Notes under the pieces: generated by a model
Databases searched by the model: none
Told to the model about the DNA's origin: nothing
What the model saw: the letters and a program-made list of their open reading frames with translations, nothing else
Shown: positions 16,512 through 24,671 of the stretch, in pieces
Position numbering within the stretch: position 1 is the stretch's first letter
How the letters are laid out: every line of letters starts with the position of its first letter
Made by a program: the position numbers and the translations under genes
NCBI GenBank assembly: GCA_018363915.1
Contig: JAGZMY010000012.1
Span: 1 to 54,631 of the forward strand
Reading direction: 5' to 3'
DNA from: Anaerococcus vaginalis
GTDB lineage: Bacteria > Bacillota > Clostridia > Tissierellales > Peptoniphilaceae
DNA length: 54,631 nucleotides

Positions 16512-16597
16512 AAGCAAAAAAAGACAGGAACTGCGATTCATGTCTTTTTTTAATGCATCTTATACATTAGTTTCTTTACACTTTTATTATACAAGTT
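16512..16597 (-). ncRNA. Antitoxin RNA-like copy 1 (duplicate, no adjacent toxin)
   Basis: About 82 bases (16514-16595) nearly identical to 16816-16897. On the minus strand: -10 TATAAT (16586-16591), a weak -35 TGGATT 16 bp further up, the repeat GAAACTAATgtaTAAGATGCAT, then a terminator hairpin with one mismatch and a T-run. No toxin-like ORF converges on this copy, so it is a duplicated or leftover antitoxin RNA gene. It can still act in trans on the toxin message because it carries the same repeat. Confidence 0.65.
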
Positions 16598-16646
16598 AAA
16601 ATTAGAAAATCCATTTTAAAATTTCCTCTTTTTTAAATAATTCTTG

Positions 16647-16699
16647 TGATAAAATATAAATGATGTTTTGCTAACATCTCCATAATTTAAAAAGGAGGT
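16647..16699 (+). promoter_or_regulatory. Toxin promoter and structured 5' leader
   Basis: An extended -10 TGATAAAAT (16647-16655) has no clear -35. The leader holds the hairpin GATGTT/AACATC (16662-16667 with 16673-16678). Overlapping it, ATCTCC (16676-16681) can pair with GGAGGT of the ribosome binding site (16694-16699). The two pairings exclude each other, which could delay toxin translation. Confidence 0.5.
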
Positions 16700-16706
16700 G
16701 AGTATT

Positions 16707-16802
16707 ATGCATCTTAAAAATATATTAGTTTCAATTATTCTTAGCGTTATAGCAAATTTTATCTATGATTTTATTTGCAAATGGCTTGACGATAAGAATT
16801 AA
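16707..16802 (+). CDS. Fst-like type I toxin peptide
   Basis: A 31-residue peptide, too short for ordinary gene finding, with a near-perfect ribosome site AAAGGAGGTGAG. It has a short polar start, one membrane helix (LVSIILSVIANFIYDFI) and the tail CKWLDDKN. The WLD plus charged tail is the hallmark of Fst-family toxins, which damage the cell membrane from inside. The start region carries ATGCATCTTA (16707-16716) and ATTAGTTTC (16724-16732), both present in the antisense RNA genes on either side. The message would end at the bidirectional terminator near 16820-16851. Identification rests on architecture plus the peptide pattern. Confidence 0.78.
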   Translation: MHLKNILVSIILSVIANFIYDFICKWLDDKN

Positions 16803-16814
16803 GCAAAACATTAA

Positions 16815-16900
16815 GCCACAAAAAAAGACAGGAGTGCGATTCCTGTCTTTTTTAATGCATCTTATACATTAGTTTCTTTACACTTTCATTATACAAGCTA
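16815..16900 (-). ncRNA. Antitoxin antisense RNA of the Fst-like locus (copy 2)
   Basis: On the minus strand, -35 TTGATT and -10 TATAAT (16888-16893) are 16 bp apart. The predicted RNA of about 65 nt contains GAAACTAATgtaTAAGATGCAT, complementary in two blocks (9 and 10 bases) to the toxin start region. It then ends at the hairpin GACAGGA/TCCTGTC (about 16827-16847), which is also the toxin's terminator. Convergent transcription to a shared terminator plus complementary direct repeats is the plan of the enterococcal par (RNA I/RNA II) locus. Confidence 0.78.
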
Positions 16901-16935
16901 AGAATTTAAAATCAATTATTTTTTTTAATTTCCTA

Positions 16936-17562
16936 TTATTTTTGAATTATATCCAAAGTTTCAGCGTCAAGTTCTACATCGTCTCCGCCAACAACGTCGA
17001 TTTCGTAAATAGTTTTTCCTTGATCATTTACATCTAATTCATAGGATTTTACAAATCCCTTGTTGTTTTCAAGTGCTTTTTTAATAGCTTCTTTTGCATC
17101 TTTTATTTTTGTAAAGTCGATAGCTTTTTTATCACTAGAATCATCTTCACTATCTTGTTCTTTTGATAAAATTTCTCCGCTATCAGCATCTATTTTTGCT
17201 TCATATTCATCATTTCCATTAAATCCTTTGATGTCATAAGCATATTTTCCATTATCTTCATCAAATTCAAGAGATGAAACTTCTATCTCATCTGCCTTAA
17301 ATTCTTCTTTAAATTTTTTAACAGCATCATCAAGTGAGATTTTAAATTCTTTATCTTCAATTCCTGTTGTCATCTCATCTTTTTTGTCTTCAGCCTTGTC
17401 TTTAACTGAATTTACTTCTTCTGAAACTGCTGCTTTTGTATTGCTTACAGCATCTTTTGCATCTTCCTTTGCATTTTTTGCATTTTCTCCAGAACAAGCT
17501 GAAAGTAAAAGAGCAAGGGCAAGAGCAGATGCTCCATATTTTAAATTTTTATTAAATTTCAT
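16936..17562 (-). CDS. PepSY domain lipoprotein
   Basis: A 208-residue surface lipoprotein. The signal sequence ends in the lipobox LLSAC (Cys about residue 23). A low-complexity Ala/Lys/Asp linker follows (NAKEDAKDAVSNTKAAVSE). Two PepSY-type repeats follow: one containing ISLDDAVKKFKEEF and EYEAKIDADSGEILSK, and a second from KDAKEAIKKALENN to the end. The start at 17562 is chosen because the upstream ATG lies in the GGAGGA ribosome site. PepSY domains are thought to bind or inhibit proteases or act as chaperones outside the membrane; the specific role is unknown. Monocistronic. Confidence 0.88.
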   Translation of the reverse strand: MKFNKNLKYGASALALALLLSACSGENAKNAKEDAKDAVSNTKAAVSEEVNSVKDKAEDKKDEMTTGIEDKEFKISLDDAVKKFKEEFKADEIEVSSLEFDEDNGKYAYDIKGFNGNDEYEAKIDADSGEILSKEQDSEDDSSDKKAIDFTKIKDAKEAIKKALENNKGFVKSYELDVNDQGKTIYEIDVVGGDDVELDAETLDIIQK

Positions 17563-17710
17563 TTTTTCCTCCATATTTTAAAATTTATACAGTCTTAATA
17601 TACTGCTTTTAAAAAATTAAACAAGTTTTGATATTTTTTTAATAATATTTATTTGCTTTTCTATTTTATTGATTTATATTTTACAAAATAAAAAAGCAGG
17701 TCATTTTGAC

Positions 17711-18424
17711 CTACTTAATTAATGATTGGGGATTATAAGATGTTTCATAATAGAATTTATCTGCTCTCGCATAAGAAATTGTATATTCTATCATTATATT
17801 TTCTATATCAAAACTTTCTCTTTGAATTTTTAAACAAGGACTTTGGCTTTTCATATTTAAAGCTTTCGCCTTTTCATTTTCTACGCTTGATACTGAAAAA
17901 CTTTCCTTAACTTGGTAGATTTTTGTATTAAATAATTCATCAAATATATCATAAAGGGCTTTTTTCGATAATAATTGTTTATTTATTTTTGAAAATCTCT
18001 TGTAAGGAATGATTGTGGTTTCATACATCATTGCTATGTCATCAGCAAGCCTAAGCCTATCAAATTGAATTATCTTGTCATCTTTTTCCAATTTTAACAA
18101 TTTTTTTAGCTCGCTATTTGCTTCTTTTATTTCAAAATTTATAACGATTGATTTTGGCTTTTTGCCATTTCTTTTTGTTTGTTCGGTAAAGGAATAATAA
18201 TTTGAAAGATTTTGCCTATTTTGTTCTCTAACAAAAGTTCCCTTGCCTTGAATTTGATAAAGCATGCCAGAATTTACCAAAGAGCCAACTGCATTTCTTA
18301 CAGTTGTTCTTGATACATTGTAGTCTTTACAAAGTTGCCTTTCTGATGGGAGCTTGTCTCCTTTTTCCATAAAGGAAATTTTTGTGATCAACTCATCTAT
18401 GAGTTTTGAGTAAAGAGCTGACAT
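17711..18424 (-). CDS. GntR/HutC family regulator with UTRA domain (amino-sugar regulon)
   Basis: A 237-residue repressor. The N-terminal winged HTH (residues 5-70) contains LPSERQLCKDYNVSRTTVRN. The UTRA effector domain (about 90-230) shows the HutC pattern from YSFTEQTKRNGKKPKS to IEYTISYARADKFYYE. UTRA repressors of this kind (NagR, DasR, AgaR2) bind phosphorylated amino sugars. It is the last gene of the agaS-side operon. Palindromes TGGT-N4-ACCA at three promoters nearby fit the operator type of this family, so it is the probable regulator of both divergent operons. Confidence 0.92.
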   Translation of the reverse strand: MSALYSKLIDELITKISFMEKGDKLPSERQLCKDYNVSRTTVRNAVGSLVNSGMLYQIQGKGTFVREQNRQNLSNYYSFTEQTKRNGKKPKSIVINFEIKEANSELKKLLKLEKDDKIIQFDRLRLADDIAMMYETTIIPYKRFSKINKQLLSKKALYDIFDELFNTKIYQVKESFSVSSVENEKAKALNMKSQSPCLKIQRESFDIENIMIEYTISYARADKFYYETSYNPQSLIK

Positions 18425-18439
18425 AATTTTTTATTCTCC

Positions 18440-19573
18440 TTAATTTTTATAATCGTGGATTGTAACGCCCTTTACAACCCTGTTTACTGTGTGTGTTCTT
18501 GATGGATTATCTGGAGTATTTCCTACTCTAAGGCTGGTTACTAAGGCAATTATTTGTCCAATAATTATATAGGCAGGGCAAAGATATACATCATCTAATC
18601 CATCCTCTTCAAATATCAATTCATAATCTCTCTCAAGTTTTGAATTTGAAATTCCTATTATTTTTTTTGCTATTTTATCATTTGCTATTTCATCTAAAAT
18701 ATCTAAATCATATAATCTTGTATAAGGATTTGATGAAACAAAAGAAATTACAAGAGTATTTTCATCAACAAATGATTTTGGACCGTGCCTAAATCCCATT
18801 GATGATTCCCAAATTGTTGCAACTTCTCCAGCTGTTAATTCTAGAATTTTTAATCTTGCTTCTTTTGTCAATTTTCCCAAAGGACCTGATCCAAGATATA
18901 CAACCCTATTAAAATCAAAATTTACTAAATTTTCAATTTCTTCCAAGTTATTATAAATTTCTTTTCCAAGTTTTGAAATTTTTTCTACGATTTCTTTTTT
19001 ATTTTGTGTTTTTGTATCAAAAATCAATAAAGTCGCAAGCAACATTGATGAAAATGAATTTGTCATAGCAAATCCTTTATCATTTGTTATTTCTGGTTCC
19101 AAAAATACATAAGAATTTTCATCATCTTTCAAAGCTTGAGCAAGTTTTCCTTCTTTTGCACATGTTATAGGCAAATTATAAAAATCATCCACAATTTGCT
19201 TACCAAGTTTTACAGCTGCAAGAGATTCTGGGGAATTTCCACTTCTTGCAAAAGAAACCAAAAGTGTTTTTTGATTTTTTTCAAAATGTAGGTAAGGAGC
19301 TGAAACCAAATCTGTTGTTGCAACTGATTCGAATTCAAATTCTCCATGAGTTTTCAAATAATCAAGGGCAATGTTTCCAACGTATTCACTTGTTCCTGCC
19401 CCTGTAAAAATAACCTTACAATCTTTGCCAACTTTTTTTAAAAAATTTTCTATATCATTTTTTCTTTTTTCGTATAAATTATAAACTTCAAGCCATGTAT
19501 CTGCTTGATTTAAAATTTCTGTGTAAGTGTATTTAAAATCTTTTTCTTCCAACTTACTTTCATCTAAAAGCAT
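18440..19573 (-). CDS. agaS: AgaS family SIS-domain sugar-phosphate isomerase/deaminase
   Basis: A 377-residue enzyme with two SIS (phosphosugar-binding) domains: the first around residues 45-190 (VIFTGAGTSEYVGNIALDYL; SFARSGNSPESLAAV) and the second around 210-345 (VVYLGSGPLGKLTKEARLK; MGFRHGPKSFVDENTL). AgaS converts galactosamine-6-phosphate to tagatose-6-phosphate and ammonia. LacC and LacD encoded just upstream take the product onward, which supports this over a GlmS-like role. The start at 19573 has AAGGAGG ahead. It has its own promoter and operator. Confidence 0.93.
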   Translation of the reverse strand: MLLDESKLEEKDFKYTYTEILNQADTWLEVYNLYEKRKNDIENFLKKVGKDCKVIFTGAGTSEYVGNIALDYLKTHGEFEFESVATTDLVSAPYLHFEKNQKTLLVSFARSGNSPESLAAVKLGKQIVDDFYNLPITCAKEGKLAQALKDDENSYVFLEPEITNDKGFAMTNSFSSMLLATLLIFDTKTQNKKEIVEKISKLGKEIYNNLEEIENLVNFDFNRVVYLGSGPLGKLTKEARLKILELTAGEVATIWESSMGFRHGPKSFVDENTLVISFVSSNPYTRLYDLDILDEIANDKIAKKIIGISNSKLERDYELIFEEDGLDDVYLCPAYIIIGQIIALVTSLRVGNTPDNPSRTHTVNRVVKGVTIHDYKN

Positions 19574-19588
19574 TACGCCCTCCTTCAT

Positions 19589-19641
19589 TGGTAGTAACCA
19601 TCATATAAATAATATTATATCTTCTCTGGTACTTTATTCAA
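19589..19641 (-). promoter_or_regulatory. agaS promoter and operator
   Basis: On the minus strand, -35 TTGAAT (19636-19641) and -10 TATAAT (19614-19619) are 16 bp apart. The operator-like TGGTAGTAACCA (19589-19600, TGGT-N4-ACCA) lies just downstream of the start site, placed to block transcription. Confidence 0.65.
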
Positions 19642-19693
19642 GACCAATTTGATTGATTTATTAATAATTATCTTAATTTATTTTTTAAATTTT

Positions 19694-20674
19694 TTATTTT
19701 TCAATTTTTTCAAATATTGAAACAGCAGTTTCTTTTAAAACTTCATTTAAGCTTTGAATATTTTCTTTTCCTTGTTCTTTAAGCCATTGTTTTGATTTTT
19801 CTGTATCTTTTGCATATATATCAACGCAATCTTTCCAAGTAGCTCTACCGCACAAAACTCCATTGAAATTTGATCCTGCTTCTTTTGCAAAAACCAAAGT
19901 TTCTTTGAAAAGTTCTGCACTTACTCCGCCTGATAAAAATATAAATGGAATACTTGTCGCATCAGCTTGGTCTTTGAAAAATTTCTTAGCTTGGTCTTTG
20001 CTATAAACAAAATTTTCCCCATAGCCTTCTACAAAATTCATATTAACTGGTGTTTCTACTTTCAAAACATCAACCTTATACTTAGGATTATCAAATTCTT
20101 TCATAGCTTCAATTACTTTTTTTGGTCTAACTTTTGCATATTTTTCATCTTTTTCGCTATCAAGTGTATAATCATAAGTTACAATTTCCAAAAAATATGG
20201 AAGTCCTAAGCCTTCTGCCTCATAGCCAACTCTTTCAACCCAAGCTTTTTTTACATCATTTATTTTTTCATCTTCGTCAACATCATAATACAAGAGAACT
20301 TTTAATGCGTTTGCTCCCATTTCTTTTGCCCTAAGTCCTGACATAAAATCAATTAATTTAGGGAGTCTACCCACTTCATATTCATCATATCCAGTTTGCT
20401 CGTAGCTTATAATCAAACCCGCATTTTCATCTTTTGCATCAATAGCAGTTTTTCCATAAATTGGATCTAACAAAATTGATGATGAAAAAGGTGTAAGCTC
20501 TTTTGAAACTTGTCTTTTAAATTCAGAAATTCCTTCAACATTATTCAAAGATTCGTTTGCTTTTTTCATCATTTTTTCCATAGAACCTCTTTGGTCTATG
20601 GCAAGAGCTGCTATAACTCCATCTTCATTTGCTAATTTTTTTAGATTTTCTAATTTTTCTTTTGAAATTTTCAT
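19694..20674 (-). CDS. lacD: Tagatose 1,6-bisphosphate aldolase (class I, LacD)
   Basis: A 326-residue cytoplasmic aldolase splitting tagatose-1,6-bisphosphate to dihydroxyacetone phosphate and glyceraldehyde-3-phosphate. Seen: AALAIDQRGSMEKMM near residue 24, ILLDPIYG around 68, KVLLYYDVDEDE around 130, the segment VDVLKVETPVN with its likely Schiff-base lysine (about 205), and FIFLSGGVSAELF (about 250). Length matches LacD (about 325). Its ATG overlaps the lacC stop as ATGA, so the two are translationally coupled. It sits in an amino-sugar rather than a lactose operon. Confidence 0.95.
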   Translation of the reverse strand: MKISKEKLENLKKLANEDGVIAALAIDQRGSMEKMMKKANESLNNVEGISEFKRQVSKELTPFSSSILLDPIYGKTAIDAKDENAGLIISYEQTGYDEYEVGRLPKLIDFMSGLRAKEMGANALKVLLYYDVDEDEKINDVKKAWVERVGYEAEGLGLPYFLEIVTYDYTLDSEKDEKYAKVRPKKVIEAMKEFDNPKYKVDVLKVETPVNMNFVEGYGENFVYSKDQAKKFFKDQADATSIPFIFLSGGVSAELFKETLVFAKEAGSNFNGVLCGRATWKDCVDIYAKDTEKSKQWLKEQGKENIQSLNEVLKETAVSIFEKIEK

Positions 20675-21606
20675 ATTAACTCCTTTATTTCTATTTTTTC
20701 TTTGTATTTATCAAAATCATTTATATTTATGTGGGCAATTTCCTCATTTAGAACATTCAAAAGTCCACAAGTCATTGATTTTTTTATAAAATCTTCATCA
20801 TCTTCTATATTAAAAATTGCAGATAAGGCTCCTGCCAAGGTCGAATCGCCACTTCCAACAGGATTTATAGCTTTAACCTTAGGAACTTTAGCCTTGTAAA
20901 TTTTATTTTTTATTTTAAATATAGCCCCATCTTTTCCTTGAGAAAGAATTATATAAGTAATATCTTTGAGAGGAGATTTTTCAAATATTTTTATCATTTC
21001 CTCTTCATTTTTTGGAAATTCTTTTTCAATAATATCTTTTATTTCTGTTTCATTCGGCTTTATCAAATCAGGTTTGATTTTTCCTTTAACAATTTCTTTC
21101 AAAGTATTGCCAGATGTATCAAGAGATACAAATATTTTATTTTCTTTTGCAAATTTTATAATTTTTTGATAAAAACTTGCATCAAGACCTTTTGGCAAAG
21201 AACCAGATATATTTATTATTTCAATATTTTTTGATATTTTTTCCAGATGATCCAAAAATTCTTTTTCCTTTTCCAAGCTAATCTTTGGACCTTTTTCTAG
21301 AATTTCCGTTTGCTTATTATCATGAATTATTGCAATACAATTTCTAGTTTCATCATCAAGCTTAATAAAATCATGGGATATTTTTCTTTCATCAAGCCTT
21401 TTTTCGATAAATTCCCCAAGTTTTCCGCCAACAAAACCAGAATTTATTACATTTTCTCCCAATTCATTCAAAACATAAGAAACATGAATGCCCTTGCCAC
21501 CTGCATCTTTATTTACAAGCTCTACCCTATTAACATCATCAATTTTGAGATTTTCAATATTATATGAAATATCAACAGAAGGATTTGCCGTTATACTTAA
21601 AATCAA
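20671..21606 (-). CDS. lacC: Tagatose-6-phosphate kinase / 1-phosphofructokinase family (LacC-like)
   Basis: A 311-residue PfkB-family kinase. Seen: the N-terminal ITANPSVDISYNI strand, GGKGIHVSYVLNELG (sugar site), and the C-terminal anion-hole motif PVGSGDSTLAGALSAIF with catalytic Asp (about residue 256). It would phosphorylate tagatose-6-phosphate on C1. Fructose-1-phosphate is the alternative substrate in this family, but coupling to lacD by ATGA overlap and the presence of agaS favour tagatose. It also overlaps the upstream sugar-kinase gene by ATGA. Confidence 0.9.
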   Translation of the reverse strand: MILSITANPSVDISYNIENLKIDDVNRVELVNKDAGGKGIHVSYVLNELGENVINSGFVGGKLGEFIEKRLDERKISHDFIKLDDETRNCIAIIHDNKQTEILEKGPKISLEKEKEFLDHLEKISKNIEIINISGSLPKGLDASFYQKIIKFAKENKIFVSLDTSGNTLKEIVKGKIKPDLIKPNETEIKDIIEKEFPKNEEEMIKIFEKSPLKDITYIILSQGKDGAIFKIKNKIYKAKVPKVKAINPVGSGDSTLAGALSAIFNIEDDEDFIKKSMTCGLLNVLNEEIAHININDFDKYKEKIEIKELI

Positions 21607-22520
21607 ATCATCTCTCCTTTTTCATAAAATTTCTTTGCCAAAATCAAAGAACCAATAGAAGGATTTGCGAAAGGCTCTACAATCTCCACCCTATCATCAG
21701 CATATTCTTCAATCTTATCAAGCAATCTTTGACCCAAATTAAAAACGCCACCAGAATATGAAACCTTAACAGAACCTTTAAAATCCAGTTTTTTGATAAG
21801 AGTATTTATAACAAGGCTAGCCTCTTTTGCAACATCATCCAAAAGATTTAAAGCATGAGAATCATTTTCATCAATTGCCTTAGAAAAAATTTTAGAAAGA
21901 CTTGCAAGCTCATCTCTTTGCATATTATTTGCCAAAGTAATTATTTCAAAATCATCAGAGATTTCCAATTCATTTTTCAATAGATCATAAATCGGACTTT
22001 TTTCATATCTACCATCAGAAATTTTTGTAAAAATATTTAAAATTTTAAGACCAATATAATATCCACTAGCCTCATCTCCAAGCAAAGGCCCCCAGCCTCC
22101 ACACATCATACTATTTCCATTATTATCAACACCAAAACCAATTGAGCCAGTTCCAAGAACCAAATTAATACCAGCATTCGCATTCAAAGAGCCTGCCCAA
22201 CCATTTAAACAATCATTTCCAACTTTGAAATTTTTAGACCCCAAAATTTTTTCAAGACTTTCAAGAATAAAAGATTCATCTTCCTTAAATTGACCAAAGC
22301 CCGGCATAGCCAAAAAAGTAAAATCAATATCAGAAATTTCTATTCCAGCCTTTTTAACTAAAATTTCAATTCCATTTTTTAATCTTTTAAAAAATTCTTC
22401 TCTAGAAATTTGCTTTAAGTGAATAGTTTTTTCCTTGTGCTCATATAATTTTTTATTAACTTCAAGAACAAAAGCCGTCTTTGTTCCACCGCCATCAATC
22501 CCCAAAAAAACTTCTCTCAT
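21603..22520 (-). CDS. BadF/BadG/BcrA/BcrD-type N-acetylhexosamine kinase
   Basis: A 305-residue ASKHA-fold kinase, first gene of the leftward operon. Phosphate-binding loops are visible: LGIDGGGTKTAFVLE at the start, NLVLGTGSIGFGVD around 115, GGWGPLLGDEASGYYIG around 140, and YSGGVFNLG around 255. This is the eukaryotic-like N-acetylglucosamine kinase family. In an operon with lacC, lacD and agaS it probably phosphorylates free GlcNAc or GalNAc not delivered by the PTS. Substrate is inferred from context. Confidence 0.88.
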   Translation of the reverse strand: MREVFLGIDGGGTKTAFVLEVNKKLYEHKEKTIHLKQISREEFFKRLKNGIEILVKKAGIEISDIDFTFLAMPGFGQFKEDESFILESLEKILGSKNFKVGNDCLNGWAGSLNANAGINLVLGTGSIGFGVDNNGNSMMCGGWGPLLGDEASGYYIGLKILNIFTKISDGRYEKSPIYDLLKNELEISDDFEIITLANNMQRDELASLSKIFSKAIDENDSHALNLLDDVAKEASLVINTLIKKLDFKGSVKVSYSGGVFNLGQRLLDKIEEYADDRVEIVEPFANPSIGSLILAKKFYEKGEMI

Positions 22521-22550
22521 ATGATACCATCCTTTTTAAAAGTTTTTCAT

Positions 22551-22602
22551 TGGTAACTACCATTGCTAATATTAGTATATATAAAATAAAGACCAAGGTC
22601 AA
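22551..22602 (-). promoter_or_regulatory. Promoter and operator of the kinase-lacC-lacD operon
   Basis: On the minus strand, -35 TTGACC (22597-22602), a 17-bp spacer and -10 TATACT (22574-22579). The operator TGGTAACTACCA (22551-22562) lies just downstream. The 554-bp gap 22521-23074 holds this and the divergent PTS promoter; the remainder is AT-rich with nothing else I can name. Confidence 0.75.
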
Positions 22603-22852
22603 GGAAATAAATTTAAATTCAGGATTTAAAAATAATTTTTAATTTTAAAAATCTCAAATTAAAATTTTCTAAGCTTAAAATTTTTTTATAATTTCTTTTT
22701 TAATGTATCGTTTTCTTTACTTTGCAAAATTTATTTTTCTTGCAAGAATAATTTTTGATTGGATTTTTATTATTGTAATTTGTTTTTTTATTAGTTTGCT
22801 TTGACTTTTTTATGCTTAAATAAGCTTTTAAAATTATTTTTTTAATTAATTC

Positions 22853-22895
22853 TTGACATATCAATTAATTTTATATAAAATAATGGTAATTACCA
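22853..22895 (+). promoter_or_regulatory. Promoter and operator of the PTS operon
   Basis: -35 TTGACA (22853-22858), a 17-bp spacer and -10 TAAAAT (22876-22881) are followed at once by the perfect palindrome TGGTAATTACCA (22884-22895). A leader of about 180 bases precedes the first gene. Confidence 0.75.
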
Positions 22896-23074
22896 GATAA
22901 ATATTTTGATTTTATTTTTCTGGTTTTCTAGAAAATATCCTATTTTTATAAAATTTTTCTCACTTTAAAATTTTGGCAATTATATTTCAAATTTAGAGAA
23001 TAATTTTTTTAAAATTTGGGAAAATGTTTCTAAAAATTTTTAAAATTATTTCGATAATTTAAGAAAGGAGGATT

Positions 23075-23350
23075 ATGTTAGGTGAAATAGCAAGGACATC
23101 CTTGGTTTTATTGATTTTTATAGCTATTTTTGTACTAATTAGTCAAATATTAAGCCACAGAAATCTAAAAAAGAAAAAGAAATATTTTGAAAGCTTACAC
23201 AAAAATCTTAAACCTGGCAAGGAAGTTATGTTGACTGATGGTATTTATGGAAAAATTGTTTCTTTGAAAGAAGATTATGCTATCATCAAAATTGCCAAGG
23301 ATGTTGAAATTAAAGTTAGCCGTTACTCTATTAGTGAAATACTAAATTAA
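23075..23350 (+). CDS. yajC: YajC-like single-pass membrane protein at the head of the PTS operon
   Basis: A 91-residue protein: one N-terminal membrane helix (ARTSLVLLIFIAIFVLISQIL), a basic stretch (NLKKKKKYFESLHKNLKPG), and a small beta domain with EVMLTDGIYGKIVSLKEDYAIIKI, the YajC pattern (G..V.T..G..G.V). Housekeeping YajC accompanies SecDF. A paralogue accompanies hyaluronate-type mannose-family PTS operons in streptococci, from recollection of those loci. Its position directly before PTS IIB fits that second setting. Its role there is unknown. Confidence 0.8.
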   Translation: MLGEIARTSLVLLIFIAIFVLISQILSHRNLKKKKKYFESLHKNLKPGKEVMLTDGIYGKIVSLKEDYAIIKIAKDVEIKVSRYSISEILN

Positions 23351-23369
23351 TTTGAAAGGAAGTTTTATT

Positions 23370-23846
23370 ATGCCTAATATTGTTCTAACTAGAATAGACA
23401 ATAGACTATTACACGGACAAGTTGCTACTCAATGGACAAAGGTTATTGGCGCAAATCTTATTCTTGTTGCAAATGATGATGTAGCAAATAATAAAATGAG
23501 ACAAAATCTTATGACTATGGCTGCTCCTAATGGTGTTGCTACTAGGTTTTGGACTCTTCAAAAGACAATTGATACTATACACAAGGCTGCTGATAGGCAA
23601 AAAATTTTCATAATATGTGAAAGCCCAAAAGACGTTCTAACACTTGTTGAAGGCGGTGTTCCTATTAAAGATCTTAATATAGGAAATATGCACATGGCTG
23701 AAGGTAAAAGACAAGTTGCAGGAGTTGTTGCTGTTGACGACAACGACGTTGAAGCTTTTAAAAAACTTAAAGAAAAAGGTGTCAATCTAGAAATTAGAAA
23801 GGTACCTACTGAATCAGCAGAAGACATTAATAAATTATTTTCATAA
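23370..23846 (+). CDS. PTS mannose/fructose/sorbose-family IIB component
   Basis: A 158-residue cytoplasmic phosphotransfer subunit. The active-site histidine is His15 in TRIDNRLLHGQVATQWTK, the signature of the family. The rest shows the expected alpha/beta pattern with ADRQKIFIICESPKDVLTLVEGG. It receives phosphate from IIA and passes it to the sugar in IIC/IID. The start at 23370 has GAAAGGAAG ahead; a TTG six codons earlier is rejected. Close kin are AgaV and hyaluronate-PTS IIB proteins. Confidence 0.95.
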   Translation: MPNIVLTRIDNRLLHGQVATQWTKVIGANLILVANDDVANNKMRQNLMTMAAPNGVATRFWTLQKTIDTIHKAADRQKIFIICESPKDVLTLVEGGVPIKDLNIGNMHMAEGKRQVAGVVAVDDNDVEAFKKLKEKGVNLEIRKVPTESAEDINKLFS

Positions 23847-23864
23847 AATATCTAGGAGGATTGT

Positions 23865-24671
23865 ATGAACTTTAATATATTACAAATAATTTTAATTTTT
23901 CTAGTTACTTTTGTAGTAGCTATTGACCAATTCTCTTTCCTAGAATCATTATATCAACCTATAATTACAGGTCCTGTTATAGGAGCTATCTTGGGAGATA
24001 TGCACACAGGACTTATAGTTGGGGCAACTTATCAATTAATGACAATAGGAAATATGCCTGTAGGTGGAGCTCAACCTCCAAATGCAGTTATAGGCGGAAT
24101 AGTTTCTGTTATTTTTGCCGTAACATCAGGTCTTGAACCTAATGCAGCTGTAGCTGCAGCAATTCCTTTTGCACTTTTAGGTCAATATGGCGTTACAATT
24201 ATATTCACTTTGATGAGTCCAGTTATGGCAAAAGCTGATCAATATGCAAAAGATGCAGACCCTAAAGGAATCGAAAAAATCAATTATTTCGCAATGATTC
24301 TTTTGGGAAGTATTTTTGGTATTATAGTAGTTTTATTCTTTATAGCAGGATCTTCATTCGGTGCTAAACTTGCAGCTATGATTCCAGAAACTCTAATGCA
24401 CGGTCTTGGAGTTGCTGGTGGTATGATGAAATTTGTAGGTTTTGCAGTTTTATTAAGACTTATGGTTTCAAGAGATCTTTGGGGATTTTTCTTTATCGGA
24501 TTTGCCCTTGCAGTTATTGTAATGGCTAACGAATCCCTATCTGGTTCAGCTCTATTAATAATTTCATTAATAGGATTTGCACTTGCTTTCTGGGATTACC
24601 AAGTTCATGTAGGATTAAAAAATGTAAGTGCATCTGCAAATTTTGAAGGAGGAGAAGAAGATGGAATATAA
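23865..24671 (+). CDS. PTS mannose/fructose/sorbose-family IIC component
   Basis: A 268-residue membrane channel subunit with about seven or eight helices. Seen: ATYQLMTIGNMPVGGAQPPNA around residues 55-75, the family's conserved substrate loop, and AAIPFALLGQYGVTII after it. It acts with IID to translocate and phosphorylate the sugar. AGGAGG precedes the ATG. The C-terminal tail is acidic and overlaps the next gene. Confidence 0.95.
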   Translation: MNFNILQIILIFLVTFVVAIDQFSFLESLYQPIITGPVIGAILGDMHTGLIVGATYQLMTIGNMPVGGAQPPNAVIGGIVSVIFAVTSGLEPNAAVAAAIPFALLGQYGVTIIFTLMSPVMAKADQYAKDADPKGIEKINYFAMILLGSIFGIIVVLFFIAGSSFGAKLAAMIPETLMHGLGVAGGMMKFVGFAVLLRLMVSRDLWGFFFIGFALAVIVMANESLSGSALLIISLIGFALAFWDYQVHVGLKNVSASANFEGGEEDGI

